From assembly GCA_024280945.1 (NCBI GenBank), contig JAMXLO010000097.1, positions 1 through 64,000 on the forward strand: DNA of 64,000 bases, given 5' to 3'. The notes under the pieces were generated by a model. The model did no database searches. It saw nothing but the letters and a program-made list of their open reading frames with translations, and was not told the origin of the DNA. Origin of the DNA: Acetobacteraceae bacterium (lineage in GTDB: Bacteria > Pseudomonadota > Alphaproteobacteria > Acetobacterales > Acetobacteraceae). Of the stretch, positions 45,465 to 54,118 are shown piece after piece. A program made the translations under genes and the position numbers. The stretch's first letter is position 1. Every line of letters begins with the position of its first letter.

Positions 45465-46532
45465 GTGCGAATCCTCGTCGCGATGTAGGGCGGCGTGGAC
45501 AGCAGCACTGTCGCAGGCCTGCTGCACGAAGCGGGTCACGAGGTCATCGGCGTCACGCTGCAACTCTACGATCATGGCGTTGCAATCGGGCGGAAGGGCG
45601 CATGTTGCGCCGGTCAGGATATCCATGACGCGCGACGCATCGCCGACCACTTGGGCATCCCGCATTATGTCATCGACGCAGAGCAGCGCTTTGCCGAGGC
45701 GGTGATCCGCGACTTCGCCAACGGTTACGCGGCCGGCGAGACGCCGGTGCCGTGCGTGCGCTGCAACCAGACGGTGAAGTTTGCCGACCTGGGGGCGCTG
45801 GCGCAGGGGCTGGGCTGCGAGCGCCTGGCGACTGGACATTACGTGCAGCGGATTGACGGCCCGGATGGACCCGAACTGCATCGGTCGGCCGATCCGACGC
45901 GCGACCAGAGCTGGTTCCTGTTCGCCACGACCCGAATGCAACTCGCGCAGTCGTTGTTCCCGTTGGGCGGGATGGCGAGCAAGCAGGCGGTGCGTGCGGA
46001 AGCCGAAAGATTAGGGCTGCCGGTGGCATTGAAGCCGGACAGTCAGGACATCTGCTTCGTCCCTGCAGGAAATTATGCTGACACAGTCGTTCGACTGCGG
46101 CCGGACAGTGGAACGGCGGGCGACATCGTCTCCCGCGATGGGCGGCTGCTTGCCCGGCATGATGGCATCGCTCGCTACACGGTCGGACAGACCAAGCGTC
46201 TCGGCAGCGCGTCGTTCGACGGCGGACAGCGGCAGACTGTGGTTGCGCTGGACCCGCGGCACCGGCGCATCGTTGTCGGACCGCGCGACACCGGGACCCG
46301 GACGGTGCACCTGCGCGAGGTGAACTGGCTGCTGCAGCCCGTCGAGCCGATGGCCTGCGAGGTCAAGCTGCGTGCCCGTGAAGCTCCGCAACCTGCGACC
46401 GTCGTTGCCCACGCTGGTTCGACGGCGACGGTGACATTGGCGACACCTGCACTGCCAGCACCGGGACAGGCCTGCGTGTTCTATCGCGGCTCCCGCGTGC
46501 TGGGGGGCGGCATCGTCCGACGTGACGATTGA
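45465..46532 (+). pseudogene. mnmA: tRNA 2-thiouridylase gene interrupted by an amber codon in the PP-loop
   Basis: The frame starts with GTG at 45465 and reads VRILVAM, then TAG at 45486-45488, then GGVDSSTVAGLLHEAGHEVI and on to a TGA at 46530. In MnmA the codon here is the serine of the ATP-binding SGGVDSS loop, so a single change from TCG to TAG is enough to explain it. The rest is intact: GRKGACCAGQDIHDARR, catalytic Cys in PCVRCNQTVKF, GLATGHYV-like text, and the second Cys in DSQDICFVPAG. MnmA thiolates U34 of Glu, Gln and Lys tRNAs using sulfur from IscS, encoded just upstream. Restarting at the GTG at 45495 would lose the start of the PP-loop. A sequencing error, a suppressed amber or a recent null allele are all possible. 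Confidence 0.85.
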
Positions 46533-46588
46533 CGTAATAGTGAAGCAGAGGCTATCTGCCGCCCCCTTCTCATAAGGGGCTCGCCGCC
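46529..46588 (+). promoter_or_regulatory. Promoter candidate and Shine-Dalgarno-sequestering hairpin before degP
   Basis: TTGACG (46529-46534) and CTATCT (46552-46557) are separated by 17 bp and form a plausible sigma-70-type promoter overlapping the mnmA stop. Transcription would begin near 46564. There the arms CCCCTT (46563-46568) and AAGGGG (46574-46579) form a hairpin with a 5-nt loop. AAGGGG is the only Shine-Dalgarno candidate, 9 nt before the ATG, so it would be paired when the hairpin forms. Confidence 0.45.
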
Positions 46589-47986
46589 ATGTACCGCAAT
46601 CTGATTGCCGCAGCGCTTGCGCTGGTAATCTTCCTGCCGTCTGCGCGCGCGGGCGATTTCGGCGGCAATCAGTCAGAACTGATCCGAAGTCTGCTGCCGA
46701 CCGTGGTCAACATCACGGTCCGCAAGGAGGTAACGGATACCGGGTCGTCGGTTAATGCCGGCGCGACGACCCGGCAGAGTGACGACAGCAAGACGTTCGT
46801 GGGCTCGGGGTTCGTGATCGACCCGGCCGGTTCAATCGTCACCAATTATCATGTCCTGGAGAACGCATTCGAGATCTCGGTAACATTGTACGACGGGTCG
46901 GTTCTCCCGGGGACGATGTTGTATGCGTCCAGACTGGCGGATCTGGCAGTGCTGCATGTGCAGCCGCCCTATCCGCTGACGCCGGTGCAGTGGGGCGACA
47001 GCACCAAGTTGCAGATCGGCGAGCCGGTATTTGCTATCGGCAACCCGCTTGGGATCGGCACGTCGGTGTCAGCCGGCATTATCAGTGGCCTCAACCGCAA
47101 CGTGCAGGACTCCCCGTACGACGATTACATACAGACGGACGCGGCGATCAACCACGGCAATTCCGGCGGCCCCTTGTTCGACATGAAGGGCCGCGTGATC
47201 GGTGTGGACACCGCGCTGGTATCACCCACCGAGGCGTCGGCCGGGCTCGGTCTCGCCATCCCGTCCGACACCGCGCAGTTCGTGGTGGGGCAGTTGAAAG
47301 CCTACGGCTGGGTGCGCCCGGGGTGGATTGGCGTCAAGGTTCAGCAGGTCACCGCCGCTATGGCCGACGCAATGGGCATGCGGCAGCCGGCAGGGTCGGT
47401 GGTGTCCTGGGTGCTGCCGGATGGACCGGCGCGGCGGGCTGGGATTCAGATCGGAGACGTGATCCTGCGCTTTGGCGACAAGGCTCCGAACGACGAGCGG
47501 GCCCTGCTGCGGGATATCGTACGAACTCCTGTCGGCGACACGATCCAGGTGACGCTGGAGCGCGATGGCGCACAGCTCACCCTGCCGGTGACCGTCGCCG
47601 CCTGGCCACGCAAGAAGTGGGAGACGCGCGACGCTCCATTGCCGACCGAGCGGCCGAACACCGGGGTCCGGCCCGATCTCGGCCTGTCGCTCGCTGCCAT
47701 TGCGGCGGGCGATCGGGCCAAGTACGGACTGGAGGACGACATCGGTGGGGTGCTGGTATCCGGGGTGGTTCCAGGCTCGGACGCTGCGCGTCGTGGGATG
47801 ACGGAGGGCGATGTCATCCTGCGGGTGCAAGGAAAGCCGGTAGCCGCGGCGGCCGACGTGCAGTCTTCGATCGCCGCAGAGCGCGAGGCGAAGCACCGTT
47901 ACATTATGATGCTGGTGCTGCAGAAGGGACGCGCGATGCCGGGGCCATCGTGGGTCGCGCTTCAGTTGCCGGAAGCGGCGGGATAG
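46589..47986 (+). CDS. DegP/HtrA-type periplasmic serine protease with PDZ domains
   Basis: A 465-residue exported protease. A Sec signal (LIAAALALVIFLPSARAG) ends near residue 22. The trypsin-like domain (about 30-245) carries the triad: His in IVTNYHVLENA, Asp in SRLADLAVLHV, and Ser in AAINHGNSGGPLFDMKG. Two PDZ-like domains follow (about 250-340, with GSVVSWVLPDGPARRAGIQI, and about 365-450, with GVLVSGVVPGSDAARRGM). These proteases degrade or refold damaged envelope proteins. It may have its own promoter and a hairpin over its ribosome-binding site. Confidence 0.92.
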   Translation: MYRNLIAAALALVIFLPSARAGDFGGNQSELIRSLLPTVVNITVRKEVTDTGSSVNAGATTRQSDDSKTFVGSGFVIDPAGSIVTNYHVLENAFEISVTLYDGSVLPGTMLYASRLADLAVLHVQPPYPLTPVQWGDSTKLQIGEPVFAIGNPLGIGTSVSAGIISGLNRNVQDSPYDDYIQTDAAINHGNSGGPLFDMKGRVIGVDTALVSPTEASAGLGLAIPSDTAQFVVGQLKAYGWVRPGWIGVKVQQVTAAMADAMGMRQPAGSVVSWVLPDGPARRAGIQIGDVILRFGDKAPNDERALLRDIVRTPVGDTIQVTLERDGAQLTLPVTVAAWPRKKWETRDAPLPTERPNTGVRPDLGLSLAAIAAGDRAKYGLEDDIGGVLVSGVVPGSDAARRGMTEGDVILRVQGKPVAAAADVQSSIAAEREAKHRYIMMLVLQKGRAMPGPSWVALQLPEAAG

Positions 47987-48039
47987 GCCACACCGTTGAC
48001 GCGGCATGGGGCGGGCATTATCTCCCGGCCGCACTGGAT

Positions 48040-48114
48040 GGCGGCGTAGCTCAGCGGTAGAGCAGGGGAATCATAATCCCTTGGTCGGTGGTTCAAATCC
48101 GCCCGCCGCTACCA
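48040..48114 (+). tRNA. tRNA-Met (CAT), elongator type
   Basis: A 75-nt cloverleaf with encoded CCA (48112-48114). The acceptor arm GGCGGCG pairs with CGCCGCT, the D-arm region is AGCTCAGCGGTAGAGC, the anticodon loop ATCATAA is closed by GGGA/TCCC, and the T-loop is GGTTCAAATCC. CAT can belong to Met or, when modified, Ile. The overall sequence closely resembles alphaproteobacterial elongator tRNA-Met, so that is preferred. It is 53 bp past the protease gene. Confidence 0.92.
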
Positions 48115-48178
48115 TTATTTTCAGATACTTGCGTTACCTCGGAGCGATCAGCCCACACCAGCGGAGCAGCCGTGGCCT

Positions 48179-48575
48179 CTACGGTGCCTCGGCCAGTAAG
48201 AGTGGCAATGCGGCGGAGCAATGGGAAGGGACAAATGGCTTGCAAACGAACCCTGAAGCGCCAGCCCGTCTCGCGGCTTGCAGTGCCCTGTCAGTATGGT
48301 GATTAGTAAGAAACAGGATGGGCACATCGCGCCAGGCTGCCATCCGGCGCAGCGCCCGGCAGGTGTGCAGCCCATCGCCGTTCGGCATTGCGAGATCTAG
48401 GATTGCCACGGCAACATCCAGATGTGCAGCTGGATCCAAGGCCTCCCTGCCGTCCGCGGCGGCGATCACCATATCCCCCCGCCTCATTCAGGAGTGAGCG
48501 CAGTACGTCCCGCAAACCCGGGTCATCGTCTGCTATGAGCGCCACACGACAGGGTTTCTGGAGCGCACGGTTCTC
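48179..48575 (-). pseudogene. Frameshifted CheY-like response regulator remnant
   Basis: Two overlapping frames on the minus strand make up one receiver. The N-terminal part reads RVALIADDDPGLRDVLRSLL and then NEAG in one frame. The rest is in another frame: VIAAADGREALD, VAVAILDLAMPNGDGLHTCR (phospho-acceptor Asp), DVPILFLTNHHTD and GASGFVCKPF (Lys). The break coincides with a run of six C on the plus strand at 48475-48480, consistent with a homopolymer indel. With one base corrected it would give a complete receiver of about 125 residues, so decay is recent or a sequencing artefact. Confidence 0.7.
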
Positions 48576-48649
48576 CACCCCAGCCTCCAAGTGTGGGCTG
48601 AAACGATAGCGACATGGCTTGCTGCCGCGTTGATTGAGCGAGATCACCC

Positions 48650-49187
48650 AGCCACAAGCGGTAGGGAGAAGATAACGTTGCACCTCGGTTCGGCGCGGCT
48701 ATTGCAGACTTGTCGGCCGAAGCGCCGTCGCGAGACCTATACCGTTGCCAGAATGCTCCGGCGCCTGGTGCAGCCGTTGGAACGGCTGGAACAAATGATG
48801 CGCGTACCGTTGTCCCGGACATGACAGATGACCTCATTGCCTTTCGTTTCGGTGTAGAACTCCACTATTGCTTCCGACATGTTGGCGGTGAATTTCCGGG
48901 CATTCGCGAACGGGTTATCGAGGACCGCTCGCAATACTCCTGGGTCCGCCAACCCGACGATCCCCGGCGCGGTTGAAAGTGACCATTGCGCTCCGAGTTG
49001 GCCTCTCCCAAACGACACCGGGCAGCTGGCGGCGATCGCACTGAGCTCCACCGTCGATACAGTCACTGGGCGTTCCCGAACATGGACGAAGTTCCAGCCA
49101 GCAACTTTTAGGCGCAGAACCGGGTCCACCTCGGATCATGCGCGACAGCCTCTGCATGTCGTCTGGAAGGCATGTCGCGTTTGATTT
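48650..49187 (-). pseudogene. Decayed sensor histidine kinase remnant
   Basis: At least three frames must be joined. Upstream (about 49120-49160) is MQRLSRMIRG, like the end of a HisKA helix. The main frame reads VSTVELSAIAASC, VLRAVLDNPFANARKFTA (N-box) and EVICHVRDNGTRI (G1 box). After a shift near 48800 another frame gives LFQPFQRLHQAPEHSGNGIG (F- and G2-box) and LATAL. The catalytic order is that of phytochrome-type kinases whose typical partner is a single-domain receiver, as found next to it. Multiple shifts show it is not functional. It ends where the flippase gene ends (49188). Confidence 0.7.
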
Positions 49188-50648
49188 TCAGGCCCTTGCT
49201 CCAGCCGGTCTCCGCAGTGCCCAGAAGACATCCTGGTACAGCCGCAGTTGTCCCATCAGTACGAGTAGTATCCAGCCGTAAATGACGCCCATGGCCATCC
49301 CACCTACCACCAGTCGGAGCACCGGGGACACCTCCGGCACGAAATGCTGGCAGAACACGAATGAGCAGCCGGCGGCAATCGCTCCAGCGGTCAGGGGGCG
49401 AACAATAACCCGTGCCAGATCTCCAACCGAGATCGGCATACCATGCAGGCACCACGCGACATGCGGCAGCAGCCACAGCAGCATCGCGGCCGAATAGCAA
49501 AACGCAACCCCGGTCGGCCCGTACGGCAGCCCGAGGAGGTACGAGCACATGACCAATGGCGCAAGCACCAGGCCGACTTGCAGACTTCGCTTCTGGCGGC
49601 CCATTGAGAGCAGGACCCAGCCCAGCGGATTGATGATTCCGAACACCAGGATGGTGGGCGTCATCAGTCGGAAGACAGATACACTTCCTGTCCAATGCGT
49701 CCCGAGCATCACCGCAACAATATCATCCGCAAATAGGGCGGCGAAAAGAGTGGCAGGCATCGTCGCTGCCATCACCACTGAGAGGCCCTTGAGGAAAAAG
49801 CTGCGAAAGTTGGCTGGATTATCCTGCAGGCGCGAGAGTACCGAGAAGAATACACCTCCGACCGCGGAATTGATGCTGCTGATGGGCAGATTGGTCAGCT
49901 GAACAGCGCGTGTGTAGAGGCCCAAGGCATCGGCGCCCCAGAAGCGTCCGAGAAGAACCTTTTCCAGGTTATAACCTACATAGACGACGAGGCCGTTGAA
50001 TGTGATGGTTCCGCCAAAGGTCAGCATCGATCGGATTTCAACACCACGGCGCGGTCGGTGAGGCACCCATCGGGTCGCAAACCAATAGCACAGGGTGCTA
50101 ACCACGGGCAGGCTGAGGGTTGCGATCACCAGTGACCAGTAGCCAAAGCCGACGACGGCAAAGGCGATCCCAAGGATAGTGCTGCACAGCTGGGAGAGCG
50201 TGTCGATCGTGCTCAGTGTCACGTAGCGCAATTCACGCTGCAGCAGCGCTGAGTGCTGCACGCCGGCGGCGTTGACCAGGAAACCTGGCGCCATCGCGAC
50301 TACCACCCAGTACAGTTCGGGGTCTCGGTAGAAGCTCGCAACCGAGGAGGCGCTTGCGGCGCAAGCAGCCGCCAGAACCAGTCCCACACCTATATTGACC
50401 CAAAACAGCTGTGAAATCTGCTCCTCGGAGATCTCACGTTGCTGGACAGTTGCTGAGGAGAGCCCCGCCGAAGTGAACAGATCGAACACACCGGTGACTG
50501 CAGTCACCATCGCCACCAAGCCAAAGTCGTTAGGCGTAAGCAGGCGCGCGAGGACCGCCAAGTATATCAACTTGAGGATCAAGCTCGCGCCCTGCCCCAA
50601 CATCTTGGCAATCCCGCCCCAAACTGCCTTCCCCCGCAGGTCGAGCAT
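49188..50648 (-). CDS. Oligosaccharide/polysaccharide flippase (Wzx, MVF superfamily)
   Basis: A 486-residue inner-membrane protein with about 12-14 hydrophobic segments. The N-terminal AVWGGIAKMLGQGASLILKL and VLARLLTPNDFGLVAMVTAV are typical of lipopolysaccharide flippases of the RfbX/WzxC group, as is FGGTITFNGLVVYVGYNLEK in the middle. It would translocate lipid-linked repeat units. Its ATG begins 1 bp after the upstream gene's TAA, so it is coupled to the duplicated-domain protein gene. Confidence 0.87.
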   Translation of the reverse strand: MLDLRGKAVWGGIAKMLGQGASLILKLIYLAVLARLLTPNDFGLVAMVTAVTGVFDLFTSAGLSSATVQQREISEEQISQLFWVNIGVGLVLAAACAASASSVASFYRDPELYWVVVAMAPGFLVNAAGVQHSALLQRELRYVTLSTIDTLSQLCSTILGIAFAVVGFGYWSLVIATLSLPVVSTLCYWFATRWVPHRPRRGVEIRSMLTFGGTITFNGLVVYVGYNLEKVLLGRFWGADALGLYTRAVQLTNLPISSINSAVGGVFFSVLSRLQDNPANFRSFFLKGLSVVMAATMPATLFAALFADDIVAVMLGTHWTGSVSVFRLMTPTILVFGIINPLGWVLLSMGRQKRSLQVGLVLAPLVMCSYLLGLPYGPTGVAFCYSAAMLLWLLPHVAWCLHGMPISVGDLARVIVRPLTAGAIAAGCSFVFCQHFVPEVSPVLRLVVGGMAMGVIYGWILLVLMGQLRLYQDVFWALRRPAGARA

Positions 50649-50649
50649 G

Positions 50650-51807
50650 TTACGTCCGGAGGGGGCTGGTCTCGGAATATGCCAACTGTTTCGCGGCGGC
50701 AGCCCGCGGACACATGCCCGAAGCAGCAGTCATGGCGGCGGGCTCTGCGTCCGCGTCACGCGGCGGATTTTCGCTGACACGCTCCAGCCAAACTTCGCGC
50801 CACCAGGAATATATGCTTCTCGGGCACAGCATTCTTCGGTCACTATAGTGCGACCGACACCACACGCCTTCGAGGATCACGGCTGGGGTTCGCAGCGTGG
50901 TCATCAGGCCGGTCTGTTCGTTGATGAATCGCGAAATGCGCGATCTGACGCGGAGTGTCTGGCCACAGAAGGGCACCATCTCCGCGTCGAAATACAACCC
51001 CCTGTTCCTGTTGGCCTTGTCGATCGTCTTCAGGATGGCTTCGTAGGACTTCACCCTGACCAGCTCACCTGGCTGCAGATCGAGCTTGCTTAGTGGAGTT
51101 GGCTGATTGAGAGGTATTATGCCGCCGCGACGTGGGAAAGGAACACGACCCCTCAATCGCGCAAGTTGATCGTAAAGCCACCGGAACGGCTCCCGCACAG
51201 CATCGCGCCCGGGACGACTCAAATAGTAGTAGCAGACATAGATTAGGCCACTGACCAAGCGACCTAGCCCAACGTTGCGGGAACTGTAGTCCTCGACGTA
51301 CTGCCGCGCATCCCACCATGGCAAAAAGCGGGTGAACTTCGGCAGGTCCGTCGCCTGACAAGAATACCGTGGGCCTCCTGACGAAGGCTGGTCTTTGGCC
51401 AGGGTCCCTGCAAGCACCTTGGCCTCTGAACACCGCGCTGACTTTCGCGCGCCGACCACTGGATCGGATGTCCGATCGCTCAGGGTCGCAGCATTGCCTG
51501 GCCCCTTGACCGGCTTCAGCCATGCTTCCTTCCAGAAGATGAGACAGGCAGCCTGACAACCACCGTAGGCCTGCCCATTGCAACGCAGGCCTTCGAGATG
51601 GATGCCGCCGGCGAGCGAACGCCCACCGGTGCCATTTACCGTATCGCAGGTCTTATGCGCGCGCTTGTAGACGCGGAATCTTTTGCCACAATATTCGAAC
51701 ATCTGTGGCATGAACGGCAGTTTCTCAAATCTGCCGTCTTCATCCAGTGACTGGAGGATCTCCTCCTTGCTACGAACCTCAACCCAATCGCCAGCAGAAA
51801 ATGACAT
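50650..51807 (-). CDS. Protein with internally duplicated Cys/Trp domain in polysaccharide locus
   Basis: A 385-residue protein of unknown function, with GAGGA 5 nt before its ATG. Two related modules are visible. The first (about 1-100) contains EYCGKRFRVYKRAHKTCD, HLEGLRCNGQAYGGCQAAC and IFWKEAWLKPV. The second (about 245-350) contains PFCGQTLRVRSRISRFINEQ, ILEGVWCRSHYSDRRMLCPR and SIYSWWREVWLERV. Both open with a W/R-V-K/S-x-E-x-IL phrase (EVRSKEEILQSLD; RVKSYEAILKTID). The central linker (about 110-230) includes an aromatic stretch (LIYVCYYYLS). The paired cysteines could bind metal. It is coupled to the flippase gene, so a role in glycan assembly is likely. Confidence 0.7.
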   Translation of the reverse strand: MSFSAGDWVEVRSKEEILQSLDEDGRFEKLPFMPQMFEYCGKRFRVYKRAHKTCDTVNGTGGRSLAGGIHLEGLRCNGQAYGGCQAACLIFWKEAWLKPVKGPGNAATLSDRTSDPVVGARKSARCSEAKVLAGTLAKDQPSSGGPRYSCQATDLPKFTRFLPWWDARQYVEDYSSRNVGLGRLVSGLIYVCYYYLSRPGRDAVREPFRWLYDQLARLRGRVPFPRRGGIIPLNQPTPLSKLDLQPGELVRVKSYEAILKTIDKANRNRGLYFDAEMVPFCGQTLRVRSRISRFINEQTGLMTTLRTPAVILEGVWCRSHYSDRRMLCPRSIYSWWREVWLERVSENPPRDADAEPAAMTAASGMCPRAAAAKQLAYSETSPLRT

Positions 51808-51984
51808 CTAGTTCCTCGTCAGAGACAAAGTCCGTTGCATCCCTCCCTTTAATATTCGGTGAAAACCCTAGCCATACCCACTTCAGATAGTCCTGGCTGC
51901 ATGCCACTACTTATAAGCGAGCGCGGCTCGATGGAGATCCAAGCGGTCCACGAGCGTTGTTGCCCCCCTCAGGCCCGGGGCATT

Positions 51985-53328
51985 TTAAATCGCCAGGTGC
52001 AGCGCCAGGGCGACCACATTTTGGCTGAATGCAGCACTGGTAACCGAGGCCGGATTGATCGTTGTGGTCCCACTCGATCCAATCTGCTTGGTGAAAACAT
52101 AGCTGGCCGACAGTCGCATGTTGCGATTTATCAGCCATGCGGCGCCGATGTCAGCGGTGAAATTGCTCTGTGCGCCGCTCTGCAGAAACTGCGCATACTG
52201 CACGCCAAGGGAAGCATGCAGAATTACGTCTCGCCGGAGTTCATGGTCTACCGCGGCACGAGCGGTTGTCAGAACATAGCCGTTGGTCCCGGCCGACTGG
52301 GGGTCCTCAATGAGCCGCGACAGTGATCCCGTGACCGTCGTCAGCTCAGTAGGCTGCCAGATCAGCTGGCCTTCTGCGATTGGTGCCGTGCGGGTGGGAA
52401 AGGTTGGGCTCTGAAATTCACGGACCTCGACTCCAATGAGCAGGCGATATCGCCACACGCTCTTGGATTGATAATCGATCCCACCGAGAAGCAAGAAACT
52501 GTTTGAATTATTGCTGGGTTGTCCCCTTTGGGGATTTGTGTACTGGGACGTGATAGCACGGGCCACTACAACAATACCGCCTTCGTCATTGAGGGAATAG
52601 CGATTGGCGACACCACCGGCGAGCACATTGCGGTTGAGAAAATTGAGGTTCTGGGTCAGGCCATTCGCCACAGTCGCTGTCCCGTACCGGTACGAGCTGA
52701 CGCTGATATCCGGCGTGACGTTCAGCCGACCGAATGTGAAGGTGTAATTCAGGTCAGCGGTATCGGTCTGGCCCGCGACGGGAGTGGTCGATTGAACCAG
52801 TCCAAGCGTGGTGCCCAACTGATGATAGGAGTTGTGGTAGAACGCTGCACGGAGTTGATTTTCGTCAATCGTGTAACCGCCGGCGATCCCAACATTCCAG
52901 TCGGTATAATTCTCGTTAGGGAACGAGAATAGTTGGTTATGCGATACGCCAAGCGTCGCGCCGAGGCTGTTGCGCGTCCAATCTGAAAAGGCGGAGACGT
53001 TCGCAGCGGTGGTCGAGCCCCAGGTGGCCGAGTTGGGAGTGCCATTAAAGTTCGTGTTATAGAATGCCGACTGGTTGAGGCTCGGGGAGATAAGGAACCC
53101 CCCCGCTCTGATACCTGGTGCCTCGTAGCCTGGGTGGGCCCTGGTCAGGACGGTGACACCAAGCTGCTGGTCGTAACCATATACGCCTGGTGGGAAGTAA
53201 ATATCGATATTCTGCGCCCAGGAGCCAATTGGCCAGCCGCCAACGATGGCGGCTGCGACGGCCATCAGCGCATGTGGCCGATGACGCAGGACCCTGTTCT
53301 GCGGCGCCACGTGCTGCCTTGGCACCAT
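51985..53328 (-). CDS. Outer-membrane beta-barrel protein
   Basis: About 447 residues from the ATG at 53328; a TTG 6 bp earlier is also possible. A Sec signal ends in AAIVGGWPIGSWAQN. The remainder has alternating polar/hydrophobic strands rich in Asn, Thr, Gly and Tyr (QLRAAFYHNSYHQLGTTLGL, LNVTPDISVSSYRYGT, MRLSASYVFTKQIG) and ends in a hydrophobic strand (VVALALHLAI), the pattern of a large outer-membrane barrel. Similar barrels accompany exopolysaccharide export genes. No receptor plug or TonB box is seen. It precedes the duplicated-domain gene on the same strand, 177 bp away. Confidence 0.75.
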   Translation of the reverse strand: MVPRQHVAPQNRVLRHRPHALMAVAAAIVGGWPIGSWAQNIDIYFPPGVYGYDQQLGVTVLTRAHPGYEAPGIRAGGFLISPSLNQSAFYNTNFNGTPNSATWGSTTAANVSAFSDWTRNSLGATLGVSHNQLFSFPNENYTDWNVGIAGGYTIDENQLRAAFYHNSYHQLGTTLGLVQSTTPVAGQTDTADLNYTFTFGRLNVTPDISVSSYRYGTATVANGLTQNLNFLNRNVLAGGVANRYSLNDEGGIVVVARAITSQYTNPQRGQPSNNSNSFLLLGGIDYQSKSVWRYRLLIGVEVREFQSPTFPTRTAPIAEGQLIWQPTELTTVTGSLSRLIEDPQSAGTNGYVLTTARAAVDHELRRDVILHASLGVQYAQFLQSGAQSNFTADIGAAWLINRNMRLSASYVFTKQIGSSGTTTINPASVTSAAFSQNVVALALHLAI

Positions 53329-53464
53329 TGTCAAGCGTTCAATGCAGCAGACAACCGAAGAGAGACGTTACCCCGCATACTCCCAACCAACAGTTAGGTC
53401 TTTCAGGGATTATATTAGCTGAAGTTAATCTAGCGTCGCAAGGCACTCTTGATGCTTGCCTAAA

Positions 53465-54118
53465 CTAGCCGAGGCAGACCTTTCGCGCGACGAACGCTTC
53501 CGCATATCGCTCGCTGGCACGGCACTCCATCCCTCGCAGACGTGCCAGGCCGCGAAAGACCTCGCCGTCGAACCAGTCCTTGGAGCGCTGGCTGGCGAAA
53601 TGGGAGGACAGAATTTCGAGCTTTTTTTCCAGGACCCGGGCCGTCAGTGGGACATAAAAGTTGGGACGCCCAATGTCCCCGTCCCATTTTGGTATCTCAT
53701 ATTCGAATATGAGATGATTGCGGAATGTGTTCCAGGTCAGACGGGAAATCTCACGGTGGTCCTGGTGCGCATCGTCGCGCCGGTGCGTAAATATTACGTC
53801 GGGCTGCACCCGTGGCTTCAGCCGCTCCATCCAAAGCTTGAGCTCGGCCCCTTCAGCCGGGAAGAAGCCGTCGCGAAATTCTGCGAGCTGTACATCCGCG
53901 GACGCGGCGCCATCGAGAAAAGCGGCGGCCGACGCCTCGGCCTCAACGGCACGAGGCCCCGCAGCACTCAGCACGCACCAATGCACGTCCACGTGGATGC
54001 CGGCAGCAATCCAACCGAGCAGTGTCCCGCCTGCTCCGATCTCTATGTCGTCGGAATGGGCCCCAAGGCATAGGACCGATAGATGCTGGTCAGGCTTAGG
54101 AAAGCCTAAGCTTTGCAT
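53465..54118 (-). CDS. PIG-L family deacetylase
   Basis: About 217 residues from the ATG at 54118, which lies inside the last codons of the cytidylyltransferase gene (13-bp overlap). Zinc motifs of the LmbE/PIG-L fold are CLGAHSDDIEIGAGGTLL (His, Asp-Asp) and the later FTHRRDDAHQDHREISRLTW. These enzymes remove N-acetyl groups from GlcNAc-containing substrates or related amides. In this cluster it probably deacetylates an amino-sugar intermediate; the substrate is inferred only from context. Confidence 0.88.
   Translation of the reverse strand: MQSLGFPKPDQHLSVLCLGAHSDDIEIGAGGTLLGWIAAGIHVDVHWCVLSAAGPRAVEAEASAAAFLDGAASADVQLAEFRDGFFPAEGAELKLWMERLKPRVQPDVIFTHRRDDAHQDHREISRLTWNTFRNHLIFEYEIPKWDGDIGRPNFYVPLTARVLEKKLEILSSHFASQRSKDWFDGEVFRGLARLRGMECRASERYAEAFVARKVCLG

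Noticed and set aside
45495-46532. mnmA starting at the internal GTG at 45495
   Set aside because: It would drop the SGG of the ATP-binding loop and has no Shine-Dalgarno support; an interrupted full-length gene explains the sequence better.
48040-48114. tRNA-Ile2 (CAT read as lysidine) or initiator tRNA
   Set aside because: The sequence resembles alphaproteobacterial elongator tRNA-Met, and the initiator-type GGG/CCC anticodon stem with mismatched position 1 is not clearly present.
48115-49187. tRNA-adjacent integrated element
   Set aside because: No integrase and no second copy of the tRNA 3' end were seen; the content is a decayed two-component system.
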